Below the pieces are notes generated by a model. The model saw only the letters and a program-made list of their open reading frames with translations, had not been told where the DNA came from and searched no databases. Source: Morganella morganii (lineage in GTDB: Bacteria; Pseudomonadota; Gammaproteobacteria; Enterobacterales; Enterobacteriaceae). From it: a DNA stretch of 64,000 nucleotides. Positions 55,204-64,000 of this stretch are shown here, one piece after another (the stretch's first letter is position 1; each line of letters opens with the position of its first letter). The stretch spans positions 2,553,418 through 2,617,417 of the forward strand of contig NZ_CP069157.1 in assembly GCF_019243775.1 (NCBI RefSeq). The letters run 5' to 3'. Position numbers and translations under genes: made by a program.

Positions 55204-56592
55204 TTACAGTGTTACCGGCACCAGGAACTCAGTGGCGACAATCACCACCAGCAGGCCGACAAGCACCGGAACGGATGTCCGTTTCACCACTTCAAACGGT
55301 GAAATTTTCGCCATACCGGCAACCGCCACCACCACACCGGAAACCGGTGACATGGTACGGCCGAGGTTGGATGCCTGTAACATCGGGATCACCAGGTACG
55401 CCGGGTTGATACCCATCTGCTGTGCCAGGCGCGGGATCAGCTCCACAAACGCATAGAACGGCGCATTACCGGAACCGGTAGTCATCGCCGCCAGCATGGT
55501 AATAATCACCAGAGCAATCATCATGATAATCGCGCCGGAACCGAAAGACTGCGCCAGGCTGATCAGACCGGAGATAAAGCCGACAGTGCTCAGACCCTGA
55601 GCAAACACACCGGCCGCCACCAGCAGCATAACCACGGTGGCAAAGGCATCCGCCATACCACGGTAGCAGACATCCAGCCCGGCATAGACTTTCTTGCCGT
55701 CAAAACCACGGAGGAATTCAATGATGGCCGACAGAATAATACAGCCGACAATAATCGTGATGATGTGTAATTCAGGCAGCACGATATGGCTCAGGAAACC
55801 GATGCTGAACGGCTTACCATCAAACAGCAGTACGCCGATGATCGGCATAAACGGCAGAATGGCATAAAATTTCGGCGCATTGGTGGTGATTTCTTTGACG
55901 TCCAGGATCTCAGATTTGATATCTTCTTTGCGATCGAGGAAACGCTGCCAGAAATAGTGAGCAATCGCCATAGATACAATCGCCACGATAGAAATCGGCA
56001 GAGTCAGGCTGAATGCAAACTCTTTCAGCGGGATCTGAGATGCTTCTGCCGCAATTACCACATCGCCGGAGGTCGGTGCCAGGATAATTGCCGCCGGAGA
56101 GGCACAGATAGCCGCCGCCGCACCACGGCTGATCCCCACGTTCACCATCACCGGGAACAGGGTTGCCATCAGTAACACACCGAGACCGGTGGCGGAGGAA
56201 ACCGCCAGAGACATCAGACAGGCAATAAAGTAGGCCACGATCATCAGCAGGTACGGAGAGTTCACGACCTGTAACGGTTTGGAGACCATTTTGATGACCA
56301 CGTCGTTGGCACCGATATGAGTCATATAAGCCGCAAAGCCGCACAGTACCATGATCATCATACCGAGGTCGCCGCCGCGGTTCATCAGCAGGTACTTCAC
56401 ATACTCAATAATGTTTGTCGGTCCCCAGCCGGTGGAGGTGGCGGCGGACGGCAGGATGTTTTTCCCCATGATGACACTGATGATCAGAAGCAGTAAGCCC
56501 CCGACCATCAGCACCCCTGTGGCTGAATACCCTTTAATAATATAGCGCCCGACGCCGACAGCGACGACAGCACCAATAAGAAGATCTAACAT
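55204..56592 (-). CDS. dcuC: Anaerobic C4-dicarboxylate transporter DcuC
   Basis: Inner-membrane carrier for succinate efflux and fumarate/succinate exchange in anaerobic growth. 462 residues, about 12-14 helices. GLLLLIISVIMG, MTHIGANDVVIKM, SATGLGVLLMATLFPVMVNVGISRGAAAAICASPAAIILAPTSGD-type and TTGSGNAPFYAF match E. coli DcuC closely. A likely FNR site lies about 75 nt upstream of the start. Confidence 0.95.
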   Translation of the reverse strand: MLDLLIGAVVAVGVGRYIIKGYSATGVLMVGGLLLLIISVIMGKNILPSAATSTGWGPTNIIEYVKYLLMNRGGDLGMMIMVLCGFAAYMTHIGANDVVIKMVSKPLQVVNSPYLLMIVAYFIACLMSLAVSSATGLGVLLMATLFPVMVNVGISRGAAAAICASPAAIILAPTSGDVVIAAEASQIPLKEFAFSLTLPISIVAIVSMAIAHYFWQRFLDRKEDIKSEILDVKEITTNAPKFYAILPFMPIIGVLLFDGKPFSIGFLSHIVLPELHIITIIVGCIILSAIIEFLRGFDGKKVYAGLDVCYRGMADAFATVVMLLVAAGVFAQGLSTVGFISGLISLAQSFGSGAIIMMIALVIITMLAAMTTGSGNAPFYAFVELIPRLAQQMGINPAYLVIPMLQASNLGRTMSPVSGVVVAVAGMAKISPFEVVKRTSVPVLVGLLVVIVATEFLVPVTL

Positions 56593-56664
56593 TTCTGCTC
56601 CTGTCTGGTATTTTTATTTATAAAAATGATTAATGCACTCTGCCGAAAACCGGGAACAGATTAA

Positions 56665-56678
56665 ATGATATGCGTCAA
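56665..56678 (-). promoter_or_regulatory. Putative FNR site upstream of dcuC
   Basis: On the minus strand TTGAC-GCAT-ATCAT, 8 of 10 positions of TTGAT-N4-ATCAA. Position and gene agree with FNR activation of dcuC known in E. coli. Confidence 0.5.
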
Positions 56679-56730
56679 TGAACCTTAGTTATTACCCGTA
56701 TCATTTAAGTGTTCCGGCCTCCGGCATTAA

Positions 56731-56764
56731 AAAAGCAGTGACAATATAAATTATCGTCACTGCT
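56731..56764 (-). terminator. asmA terminator
   Basis: AGCAGTGAC / GTCACTGCT stem with a 13-nt AT loop, followed on the minus strand by TTTTTTAAT. Confidence 0.8.
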
Positions 56765-56789
56765 CTGTTTGTATAAATCGTCCGCGAAT

Positions 56790-58652
56790 TTATAACCGGT
56801 TAAGCAAGGATTCCACAGCTTTGAGCTCCTTTCCGGTTTTTTCATTCAGCAACTCTCCGGCTGCCTGTTTTACCCGTTGCTGTATCTGATTACGCAACAG
56901 GTTTTCCACTTCGAACTTATACTGAATATTATCCCAGTTACCGAACAGCACCACCGGAATACGGACAGACTGCAGCCAGGTCACCAGGTCATTGGTTTTC
57001 CCCCAGCCTTTTAAGATCTGAACCCCCAGGTTCACATCCATATTCTGTTTCACCAGGTTCGTCCGGCCGCTGCCGGTGATATTAAAGGCATCGGATACCG
57101 CCAGAATTTTACTGATTTTTACTTCACCGTTATTCAGGGTACCGATAGCTTCCAGTTTTTTCGCTTCGGTCATAGCATCCATCGATTCCGGCTGCGCCAC
57201 TTTATCTGTCGCCTGGGAGAGCGACTGCTGGATAAGATACGGAATATTCAGGCCGAGCAGCTTAACATCAGTGATGGTCAGTGCCACGTCACCGCGCCAG
57301 TTGTTTAAGACCGCGTCCTGGTCATAACCGGTACCACGCAGATCGCCGTCAAAACTCAGGCGTCCGGTGAATTTTTCCGGCATTTTAAACGCCGCCAGCA
57401 ACGGTTTGACATCAATATTCTGTAACAGCGGTTTGATACGCAGCTGTGCCGGAACTTTTTCGGAATAAATCGTCATCGGCAGAGAGAAACGGCCGCCGAA
57501 CACGTTGCCGGTCATTTTGGAGATTTCCGTGATGCTGCCCCGGTTCTCTGCTTTCACCGTCAGCTGGCCGATTTCCATTCCCTGGTAAATCAGGGAATCC
57601 ACATTCAGCGCCAGAGTGGCATTGAAGTGGTTCATAAAGGTCAGATCATATTTATCCGCATCACTGCCGGTGGTAACCACCGCCGGTTTGGTGGCAACCG
57701 GGGTTTTTTCCCCGTTTTCTGCATGTACGGCACGCTCATAACCGAGCAGATTATCCAGATTCAGTTTTGAGGAGGTCAGTTGGATATCATAACGCGGGGT
57801 TTCACCGAGTGCCGCTTCCACTGTGCCGCTGAGCTGGCTTTCGTTAGCGCTCAGTTTCAGGTTTTCCAGGATCAGGGACTGCGGTGCCTGGCCGACCGCT
57901 TCGTGCCAGGTATAGGTGGTCGTACCGTTGCCGTTGATGCCGTTGGCATACAGACCGGCACCGGACAGACGGTAATTCAGGCGGTTAATATTGCCGCTGA
58001 CCTGCACCGGGTACTGGGAGAGGTCAATATCAGAACTCAGGCTGAAAGAGAGCTCCTGCTGATTGCGCAGAATATTACTGTTCAGCGCTATCACATAGCG
58101 TTCAGGAGTATTACGCTCAAGAGAGAAGTTAATATCGCGCATGTTGATCTGCGAACCGTCTTCTGTCTGCCAGACCAGCAGGCTGTTGGCGATACGGATG
58201 CGGTCAACATCAAACGACCATTTGTTTTCCTGTTCGACAGGCACCGGGCGGGCTTTCTGATTACCCGGCGCAACAGGAGCGCTTTTCTTCTCTTTTGATT
58301 CGGTTTCAGGCAGGATTTTCAGCAGTGCGCCGTCAAGCATCACTTCACGAACCGATAACTGATGGGACAGCAGCGGCCAGAGTTCAACGTCGAGGCGCAT
58401 ATTTTCGGCAGTTACCACCGGTTCGGCGGCATCGGGGGCAGTCAGGGACATTTTACCGGTGATGATGCTCAGTTTCGGCCAGACATGCCAGCGCATATCA
58501 TCTTTCATCACCAGCTCGTAACCGGTGTCTTCCTTCACCTTGTTAACGATATAGTCGCGGAAATCATTCGGGTTCACCAGCAGGATTAAGGCCGCGAGGC
58601 CCGCCGCTATCACGACAAGCAGAATAATCAGCGTGGTGAAAAATCGTTTCAT
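56790..58652 (-). CDS. asmA: AsmA family outer-membrane biogenesis protein
   Basis: Large periplasmic protein held by an N-terminal membrane helix (about 5-27), of the AsmA/VPS13-like bridge family thought to move phospholipids to the outer membrane; in E. coli, mutations rescue misfolded porins. 620 residues. N-terminal NPNDFRDYIVNKVKEDTGYEL and C-terminal GWGKTNDLVTWLQSVRIPVVLFGNWDNIQYKFE are typical of E. coli AsmA. Order udk-dcd-asmA, same strand, is conserved; 59 nt from dcd. Confidence 0.95.
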   Translation of the reverse strand: MKRFFTTLIILLVVIAAGLAALILLVNPNDFRDYIVNKVKEDTGYELVMKDDMRWHVWPKLSIITGKMSLTAPDAAEPVVTAENMRLDVELWPLLSHQLSVREVMLDGALLKILPETESKEKKSAPVAPGNQKARPVPVEQENKWSFDVDRIRIANSLLVWQTEDGSQINMRDINFSLERNTPERYVIALNSNILRNQQELSFSLSSDIDLSQYPVQVSGNINRLNYRLSGAGLYANGINGNGTTTYTWHEAVGQAPQSLILENLKLSANESQLSGTVEAALGETPRYDIQLTSSKLNLDNLLGYERAVHAENGEKTPVATKPAVVTTGSDADKYDLTFMNHFNATLALNVDSLIYQGMEIGQLTVKAENRGSITEISKMTGNVFGGRFSLPMTIYSEKVPAQLRIKPLLQNIDVKPLLAAFKMPEKFTGRLSFDGDLRGTGYDQDAVLNNWRGDVALTITDVKLLGLNIPYLIQQSLSQATDKVAQPESMDAMTEAKKLEAIGTLNNGEVKISKILAVSDAFNITGSGRTNLVKQNMDVNLGVQILKGWGKTNDLVTWLQSVRIPVVLFGNWDNIQYKFEVENLLRNQIQQRVKQAAGELLNEKTGKELKAVESLLNRL

Positions 58653-58711
58653 AATCCCTGTTCCTTTCCCATTCTCTGTTGAACCCGCTGGCGGACAGTA
58701 CTGTCCGCCGT

Positions 58712-59293
58712 TTAATCTTCGCTGATACGGCTGCCCACAGCTCCCTGCTGATTTTTGTATTTTGCATCGCTGCGGCGGTTATACGGCCGGTCAGCGGAGC
58801 CGGATAACGGCTCAAAACTCAGGGCACCGATCACCATTCCCGGCCGCAGTGCCAAGGGTAACTTACCTGAGTTGTAAAATTCCAGTACGATTTGCCCGTG
58901 CCAGCCCGGATCGATCCGGTGTGCGGTCACGTGGACCATCAGCCCGAGGCGTGCCAGTGATGAACGCCCGTCCAGCCAGCCGACCAGGTTATCCGGCAGT
59001 GTGACAGATTCCAGTGTCACTGCCAGTGCCAGTTCACCCGGATGCAGGTAGAACACTTCATCTTCAGTCAGGGTGATTTCATCACTCATGACATTTTCCA
59101 GCGCCGCATTCACTTCTTCTTTCGGGCCGCTGAGATCAATATACGCGGCGGTATGGCCCCGGAAAACCCGGAACTGATGCCCGAGGCGGACATCGGCGGT
59201 CGCCCCGTTGATCCGCTCAACCGGCGGACGCGGGGAGATGGTCAGTCTGCCGTCATCAAGCCACTGAATAATGTCACGGTCACAAAGTCGCAT
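58712..59293 (-). CDS. dcd: dCTP deaminase
   Basis: Makes dUTP from dCTP, the main source of dUMP for thymidylate in enterics. 193 residues, trimeric dUTPase-like fold. Motifs [33 protein letters not shown] (catalytic Glu in VLEF) and C-terminal [21 protein letters not shown] 59293 gives [13 protein letters not shown] as in E. coli; the 11 upstream codons are excluded. Confidence 0.97.
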   Translation of the reverse strand: MRLCDRDIIQWLDDGRLTISPRPPVERINGATADVRLGHQFRVFRGHTAAYIDLSGPKEEVNAALENVMSDEITLTEDEVFYLHPGELALAVTLESVTLPDNLVGWLDGRSSLARLGLMVHVTAHRIDPGWHGQIVLEFYNSGKLPLALRPGMVIGALSFEPLSGSADRPYNRRSDAKYKNQQGAVGSRISED

Positions 59294-59361
59294 GGTATCA
59301 TCCTTATAAAACTCAGCGTTTATCACCGGCGGATAAACGCGGATTAATCGTTGTCGGCGGC

Positions 59362-60006
59362 TTACTCGCAGAACTGACTGATTTTGGCTTTCAGAATATC
59401 AATCGCCACGCGGTTTTTACCGCCCCGCGGCACTATGATATCAGCATATTGTTTTGTTGGTTCAATAAATTGCAGGTACATCGGACGGACGGTTTTATTG
59501 TACTGTGCAATCACCGAATCCAGTGTGCGTCCGCGCTCATTCACATCACGGCGGATGCGGCGCATCAGGCAGATATCCAGCGGGGTGTCGACGAAAATGG
59601 AGAAGTCCATCTGCTCGCGCAGACGTTTGTCTGTCAGCAGCAGGATGCCCTCAAGAATAATCACCCGTTTCGGGCTGAACAGAACCGATTCCGGTTTGCG
59701 GGTATGCTCGGCGTAATCATATTGCGGTAACTGAATCGACTTACCGGATTTCAGTGTTTTCAGATGCTGTAACAGCAATTCGTGATCCATAGAGCCCGGA
59801 TGGTCATAGTTGACCTTGATGCGCTCTTCCATCGGCACATCGCTCTGATCTTTATAGTAGCAGTCTTCCGGAATCACACCGATATTGTGATCGCCCACCT
59901 GAGCACGTAACTCGTGATAAAGCGTGTTGGCAATCAGACTTTTTCCTGACGCGGATGCGCCGGTGATGCCGATGATAGTGCACTGCTGCTGTGCTGTGTC
60001 AGCCAT
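59362..60006 (-). CDS. udk: Uridine/cytidine kinase
   Basis: Pyrimidine salvage: phosphorylates uridine and cytidine with GTP or ATP. 214 residues. P-loop GASASGKS at about 16-23, [13 protein letters not shown] substrate region, [14 protein letters not shown], and C-terminal [22 protein letters not shown]. Head of the udk-dcd-asmA run. Confidence 0.97.
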   Translation of the reverse strand: MADTAQQQCTIIGITGASASGKSLIANTLYHELRAQVGDHNIGVIPEDCYYKDQSDVPMEERIKVNYDHPGSMDHELLLQHLKTLKSGKSIQLPQYDYAEHTRKPESVLFSPKRVIILEGILLLTDKRLREQMDFSIFVDTPLDICLMRRIRRDVNERGRTLDSVIAQYNKTVRPMYLQFIEPTKQYADIIVPRGGKNRVAIDILKAKISQFCE

Positions 60007-60205
60007 AATTGAAATAACCCGGTTTGAAAATAGGAGAGAAAAAAACCGAAACGGTCTGCTGCGGCCTCTTTTAATGCTTATCCGGCCGTGAGTAACAAAA
60101 CGTGTCCGCCCGGCGCTGAATTATAGGGAGTAACGGCGTGAGATTCCAGCATAATCGGGCATCCGGCCTCATTATTTCGGGGTAACCGCTCTTATGGCCA
60201 CCCGA

Positions 60206-60240
60206 AAAAAAGACCAGCACATCACTGCACTGGTCTTTTT
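60206..60240 (-). terminator. mrp terminator
   Basis: AAAAAGACCAG / CTGGTCTTTTT stem with a 13-nt loop, just downstream of the mrp stop; A/T runs on both sides. Confidence 0.85.
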
Positions 60241-60277
60241 GACTTTCCGGACGTGCCGGAGCAGAAATAAATTCCGC

Positions 60278-61390
60278 TTAAACTGCGCGGAAAGCGATCT
60301 CTGTCGGGATTTTATCCCCTTCCCAGAACATTTCTGCCGTCACATTTACGGCGATCTCACGGTAGATATCCGCAAACTCGCCATCCGGGTCACGCATCAC
60401 CGTCGGCTGGCCGCGATCGAGGTCTTCACGCAGCGAAATATGCAGCGGCACCTGTCCCAGCAGTTTGGTGTGATAGCGTTCCGCCAGTTTCTCCGCCCCG
60501 CCGGTGCCGAAAATCGGCTCGACATGGCCGCAGTTACTGCAGATGTGCGCACTCATGTTCTCCACAATCCCCAGAACCGGCACGTTCACTTTCTTGAACA
60601 TGACGATACCTTTCATGGCATCCACCAGCGCGATATCCTGCGGCGTGGTTACCACCACGGCTCCGGTGACCGGAATATTCTGTGAGAGGGTCAGCTGGAT
60701 ATCACCGGTGCCCGGCGGCATATCGATGACCAGATAGTCCAGATCCGGCCACAGGGTATCCTGTAACATCTGCATAAGGGCTTTACTGGCCATCGGGCCG
60801 CGCCAGACCATGGCGTTATCATCTGTCACCAGATAACCGATAGAGTTGGAGGCCAGGCCGTAAGCCATAATCGGGGCCATATGCTGGCCGTCCGGTGAGG
60901 TCGGGCGCTCTTTGGTGGTGCCCAGCATGTTCGGGATGGACGGGCCGTAAATATCCGCATCGAGGATACCGACTTTCGCCCCTTCTGCCGCCAGTGCCAG
61001 TGCGAGGTTAACCGCAGTGCTGGATTTACCCACACCGCCTTTGCCGGAGCTGACCGCCAGGATATTGCGGACACCGTTAATGCCCGGCAGATCGTTGGCC
61101 CGGCGCAGTGTTGCGATATCATGACGCAGTTTCCAGTCCACCGCTGCCGCACCGGTCACTTTGCGTAATTCTTTGGTTTTTGCTTCAATCAGTGCTTCAA
61201 ACGGGCGCTTCCAGACAAACGGCATCACCAGCTCAACATGCAGCACATCATCCAGCATTGCGCAGTGATTCAGCGCTTTGATGGCAATCAGGTTGCGTTT
61301 GAGTGTCGGATGCTCAAATGTCGCCAGTACCTGCGCGACCTGGTCGTTCAGCAATTCAGGGTTCATCTCCCCGGGGGATTTCGCATTCAT
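60278..61390 (-). CDS. mrp: Iron-sulfur cluster carrier protein Mrp/ApbC
   Basis: P-loop ATPase that carries 4Fe-4S clusters to target proteins. 370 residues. N-terminal MIP18-like domain (about 10-95), then a ParA-type domain with deviant Walker A SGKGGVGKSS at about 115-123, DIDLPPGTGD-like VIDMPPGTGD, and the cluster-binding C-S-N-C pair near residue 283. Divergent from metG, the arrangement seen across enterics. Confidence 0.96.
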   Translation of the reverse strand: MNAKSPGEMNPELLNDQVAQVLATFEHPTLKRNLIAIKALNHCAMLDDVLHVELVMPFVWKRPFEALIEAKTKELRKVTGAAAVDWKLRHDIATLRRANDLPGINGVRNILAVSSGKGGVGKSSTAVNLALALAAEGAKVGILDADIYGPSIPNMLGTTKERPTSPDGQHMAPIMAYGLASNSIGYLVTDDNAMVWRGPMASKALMQMLQDTLWPDLDYLVIDMPPGTGDIQLTLSQNIPVTGAVVVTTPQDIALVDAMKGIVMFKKVNVPVLGIVENMSAHICSNCGHVEPIFGTGGAEKLAERYHTKLLGQVPLHISLREDLDRGQPTVMRDPDGEFADIYREIAVNVTAEMFWEGDKIPTEIAFRAV

Positions 61391-61646
61391 CCCGGCTCCT
61401 TAAATTTATCGTTTTTATTGCCTGTAACTATCGGCTTCAATGATAGCAGAAGCCAACTGATTAATTTAGTCATTCCGCGCAAACCCGCACAAAACAAATC
61501 CCCTGCAATCAGCAGGGTTATCGCCGGATGTTCACGGCAGAAAAAAGTCCGGAAAACCACACACAAAGCCGGATTACTGCTGGCAGGGGTGGACGGGATC
61601 GGTTAACATCAAAGACCCTTTATTATTTGAGGAAGTGAAATACTCT

Positions 61647-63680
61647 ATGTCTCAGATCGCTAATAAAATTTTGGTAACCTGTGCGTTGCCATATGCAAAC
61701 GGTTCAATCCATCTCGGTCATATGCTGGAACATATCCAGGCTGATATTTGGGTCCGTTTTCAGCGAATGCGCGGCAAAGAGGTTCACTTCATCTGCGCCG
61801 ACGATGCTCACGGCACCCCGATTATGCTCAAGGCACAACAGCAGGGGATCTCTCCTGAAGAGATGATCGCCAACATGAGCATCGAGCATCAGAAAGATTT
61901 TGCCGATTTCGCCATCAGCTTTGATAACTACCACTCCACGCACAGCGAAGAGAACCGGGTGTTATCAGAGAATATCTATCTGGCGCTGAAAAAGAACGGC
62001 CATATTGAAACACGGACCATTTCCCAGCTGTATGATCCGGAAAAAGGCATGTTCCTGCCGGACCGCTTTGTAAAAGGCACCTGCCCGAAATGTAAAGCGG
62101 AAGACCAGTACGGCGATAACTGCGAAGTGTGCAGCGCGACCTACAGCCCGACCGAGCTGATTAACCCGCGCTCCGTGGTCTCCGGTGCCACACCGGTGCT
62201 GCGCGAAAGTGAGCACTACTTCTTTGATCTGCCGGCTTTCGCTGACATGTTACAGGCATGGACCCGCAGCGGCGCGCTCCAGGAGCAGGTTGCCAACAAA
62301 ATGCAGGAGTGGTTTGATTCCGGCCTGCAGCAGTGGGATATCAGCCGTGATGCACCGTATTTCGGCTTTGAGATCCCTGATGCACCGGGCAAATACTTCT
62401 ATGTCTGGCTGGATGCGCCAATCGGCTACATGGGATCATTCAAAAATCTGTGTGACAAACGCGGCAATCTCGATTTTAACGAGTTCTGGAAGAAAGATTC
62501 TGACGCTGATCTGTACCACTTTATCGGTAAAGATATCGTGTACTTCCACAGCCTGTTCTGGCCTGCCATGCTGGAAGGCAGCGGTTATCGCAAGCCGACC
62601 AACCTGTTTGTCCACGGCTATGTGACGGTTAACGGCGCGAAGATGTCCAAATCACGCGGTACCTTTATCCAGGCCCGCACCTATCTGAATCATCTGAATG
62701 CAGACAGCCTGCGTTATTACTACGCGGCGAAACTCTCTTCACGTATTGATGATATCGACCTCAACCTGGAAGATTTCGTTCAGCGTGTTAACAGTGACAT
62801 CGTTAACAAAGTGGTCAACCTGGCATCCCGTACCGCCGGATTTATCAAAAAACGCTTTAACGGCCGCCTGAGTGCAACCCTGGCTGAACCTGAGTTATAT
62901 CAGCAATTTGTTGATGCTGAAAAAACCATCAGCGAAGAGTACACCAGCCGTGAATTCGGCAAAGCTATCCGCGAAATCATGGCGCTGGCTGATGTCGCCA
63001 ACCGCTATATTGATGAGAAAGCACCGTGGGTGGTGGCGAAACAGGAAGGTAAAGATGATGAGCTGCACGCTATCTGCACCATGGGTATCAACCTGTTCCG
63101 CGCACTGATGACCTACCTGAAACCGGTGATGCCGGAACTGGCGGCCCGCAGTGAAGCGTTCCTGAATCAGGAACTGACACTGGACGGCATTGCCAAACCG
63201 CTGCTGGATCATCAGATCGCAGACTTCAAGGCCCTGTTCAGCCGTATTGAAATGGCGAAAGTGGAAGAGATGATTGAAGCTTCCAAAGAGGATATCAAAG
63301 CGATGTCAGCCAAACCGGTCAGCGGCCCGCTGGCAGATGATCCGATTGCGGACACCATCAGCTTTGATGATTTTGCCAAAGTTGATATGCGTATTGCACA
63401 GATCATGTCTGCCGATTTCGTGGACGGCTCTGACAAACTGCTGAAACTGGTACTGGATCTCGGTGGCGAAACCCGTCAGGTCTTCTCCGGCATCCGCCAG
63501 GCGTATCCGGATCCGAAAGCGCTGGAAGGCCGCCTGACAGTGATGGTCGCTAACCTCGCACCACGCAAAATGCGTTTCGGGATCTCTGAAGGCATGGTCA
63601 TGGCCGCAGGCCCGGGCGGAAACGAGATTTTCCTGCTCAGCCCGGATTCCGGTGCACAACCAGGTCAGCAGGTGAAGTAA
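61647..63680 (+). CDS. metG: Methionine-tRNA ligase
   Basis: Class I aminoacyl-tRNA synthetase charging both initiator and elongator tRNA-Met. 677 residues, the same as E. coli. HLGH (HIGH box) at 22-25, zinc knuckles CPKC and CEVC near 146-162, KMSKS at 332-336, anticodon domain, and C-terminal EMAP/Trbp dimerisation domain (about 575-677, [12 protein letters not shown]). Start [11 protein letters not shown]; the upstream GTG 61635 is too close to GAGGAA. Confidence 0.97.
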   Translation: MSQIANKILVTCALPYANGSIHLGHMLEHIQADIWVRFQRMRGKEVHFICADDAHGTPIMLKAQQQGISPEEMIANMSIEHQKDFADFAISFDNYHSTHSEENRVLSENIYLALKKNGHIETRTISQLYDPEKGMFLPDRFVKGTCPKCKAEDQYGDNCEVCSATYSPTELINPRSVVSGATPVLRESEHYFFDLPAFADMLQAWTRSGALQEQVANKMQEWFDSGLQQWDISRDAPYFGFEIPDAPGKYFYVWLDAPIGYMGSFKNLCDKRGNLDFNEFWKKDSDADLYHFIGKDIVYFHSLFWPAMLEGSGYRKPTNLFVHGYVTVNGAKMSKSRGTFIQARTYLNHLNADSLRYYYAAKLSSRIDDIDLNLEDFVQRVNSDIVNKVVNLASRTAGFIKKRFNGRLSATLAEPELYQQFVDAEKTISEEYTSREFGKAIREIMALADVANRYIDEKAPWVVAKQEGKDDELHAICTMGINLFRALMTYLKPVMPELAARSEAFLNQELTLDGIAKPLLDHQIADFKALFSRIEMAKVEEMIEASKEDIKAMSAKPVSGPLADDPIADTISFDDFAKVDMRIAQIMSADFVDGSDKLLKLVLDLGGETRQVFSGIRQAYPDPKALEGRLTVMVANLAPRKMRFGISEGMVMAAGPGGNEIFLLSPDSGAQPGQQVK

Positions 63681-63708
63681 GTTCTTCTCTGTACAATAAA
63701 CTGAAAAA

Positions 63709-63735
63709 AACCTGCGCTCCGGTGCAGGTTTTTTT
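63709..63735 (+). terminator. metG terminator
   Basis: AACCTGC / GCAGGTT stem, 8-nt loop, T7 run, 28 nt after the metG stop. Confidence 0.88.
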
Positions 63736-63804
63736 ATGTGACCTATAGCACAAATAAAAAGTTAATTGTATGATGAATAGGTTCATCCAAGAAGGAACAT
63801 TATC

Positions 63805-64000
63805 ATGAAACCAAAACAGATAGCGGAAACCGGCTGGCGCTATCTCCGGGCATTTCTGATCCTGTATCTGTGCCTGTTTGCCGGCAATATTATCGCGGTG
63901 TTACTGCCGTTTTCCGTCCCGGGCAGCATCGTGGGCATGCTGCTGCTTTTTGTGCTGCTCGCACTGCAGATTGTTCCGGCGCACTGGGTTCAGCCCGGCT
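63805..64000 (+). CDS. yohJ: CidA/LrgA family membrane protein YohJ (partial, runs off window)
   Basis: First 65 residues only. Two hydrophobic segments with [20 protein letters not shown] and [24 protein letters not shown], close to E. coli YohJ (holin-like CidA/LrgA group; cytidine-uptake or murein-hydrolase-export roles have been proposed). ATG 63805 has AAGGAA 8 nt upstream. In E. coli it is followed by yohK and cdd. Confidence 0.92.
   Translation, partial: MKPKQIAETGWRYLRAFLILYLCLFAGNIIAVLLPFSVPGSIVGMLLLFVLLALQIVPAHWVQPG

Overview
The window is a conserved chromosomal stretch of an Enterobacterales bacterium. Gene content and order follow the E. coli / Proteus pattern: rarA-lolA-ftsK-lrp-trxB-cydDC-aat-infA-clpAS-cspD-macAB, then the ybj/art block, then his-gnd-yegH-asmA-dcd-udk-mrp-metG. 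Base composition looks close to 50 % GC. A rhomboid gene closely resembles Providencia AarA. Together these point to Morganellaceae, most likely Morganella, since Proteus and Providencia are far more AT-rich. This assignment is inference from remembered protein sequences, not from a search. No prophage, insertion sequence, CRISPR array, rRNA or tRNA was seen.

Layout. 1-5741 (minus strand): rarA (cut by the window edge), lolA, ftsK with a LexA box, and lrp. 6303-11971 (plus): trxB, cydD, cydC, aat, infA. 12048-14687 (minus): clpA and clpS, followed by divergent cspD. 15263-20018 (minus): macB, macA and a frameshifted ybjD-type OLD nuclease. 20256-25630 (plus): a frameshifted lysO, ybjT, and the arginine transporter artPIQM. 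25695-27760 (minus): rlmC, ybjN, ybjC. 27934-29197 (plus): grxA, the sigma-E small RNA rybB, and ybjG. 29248-33625: a tandem duplication of about 2.1 kb carrying the serine transporter gene sdaC together with its CRP promoter and a long conserved leader, followed by serine deaminase sdaB. 35150-39424: lemA-like, GNAT, dacC, GST and yeeZ genes. 39505-46901: complete histidine operon with leader peptide and attenuator. 46993-54800: yeaK, an unknown membrane-anchored gene, a CPA1 antiporter, yegH, gnd, an AarA-type rhomboid and a small unknown ORF. 54856-60006 (minus): a single-domain riboflavin-synthase-like protein, dcuC, asmA, dcd, udk. 60278-64000: mrp, then divergent metG and the start of yohJ.

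Most of the window is housekeeping. The points that stand out are: (i) the sdaC duplication, in which both copies keep the same CRP/-10 geometry and an identical 46-nt leader core that is not protein-coding in a common frame; (ii) a clearly recognisable RybB small RNA with a sigma-E promoter; (iii) three probable single-base frameshifts (ybjD, lysO, and a small secreted-protein ORF), which may be real or may be assembly errors at short base runs; (iv) a stand-alone N-terminal half of riboflavin synthase with a non-AUG start.
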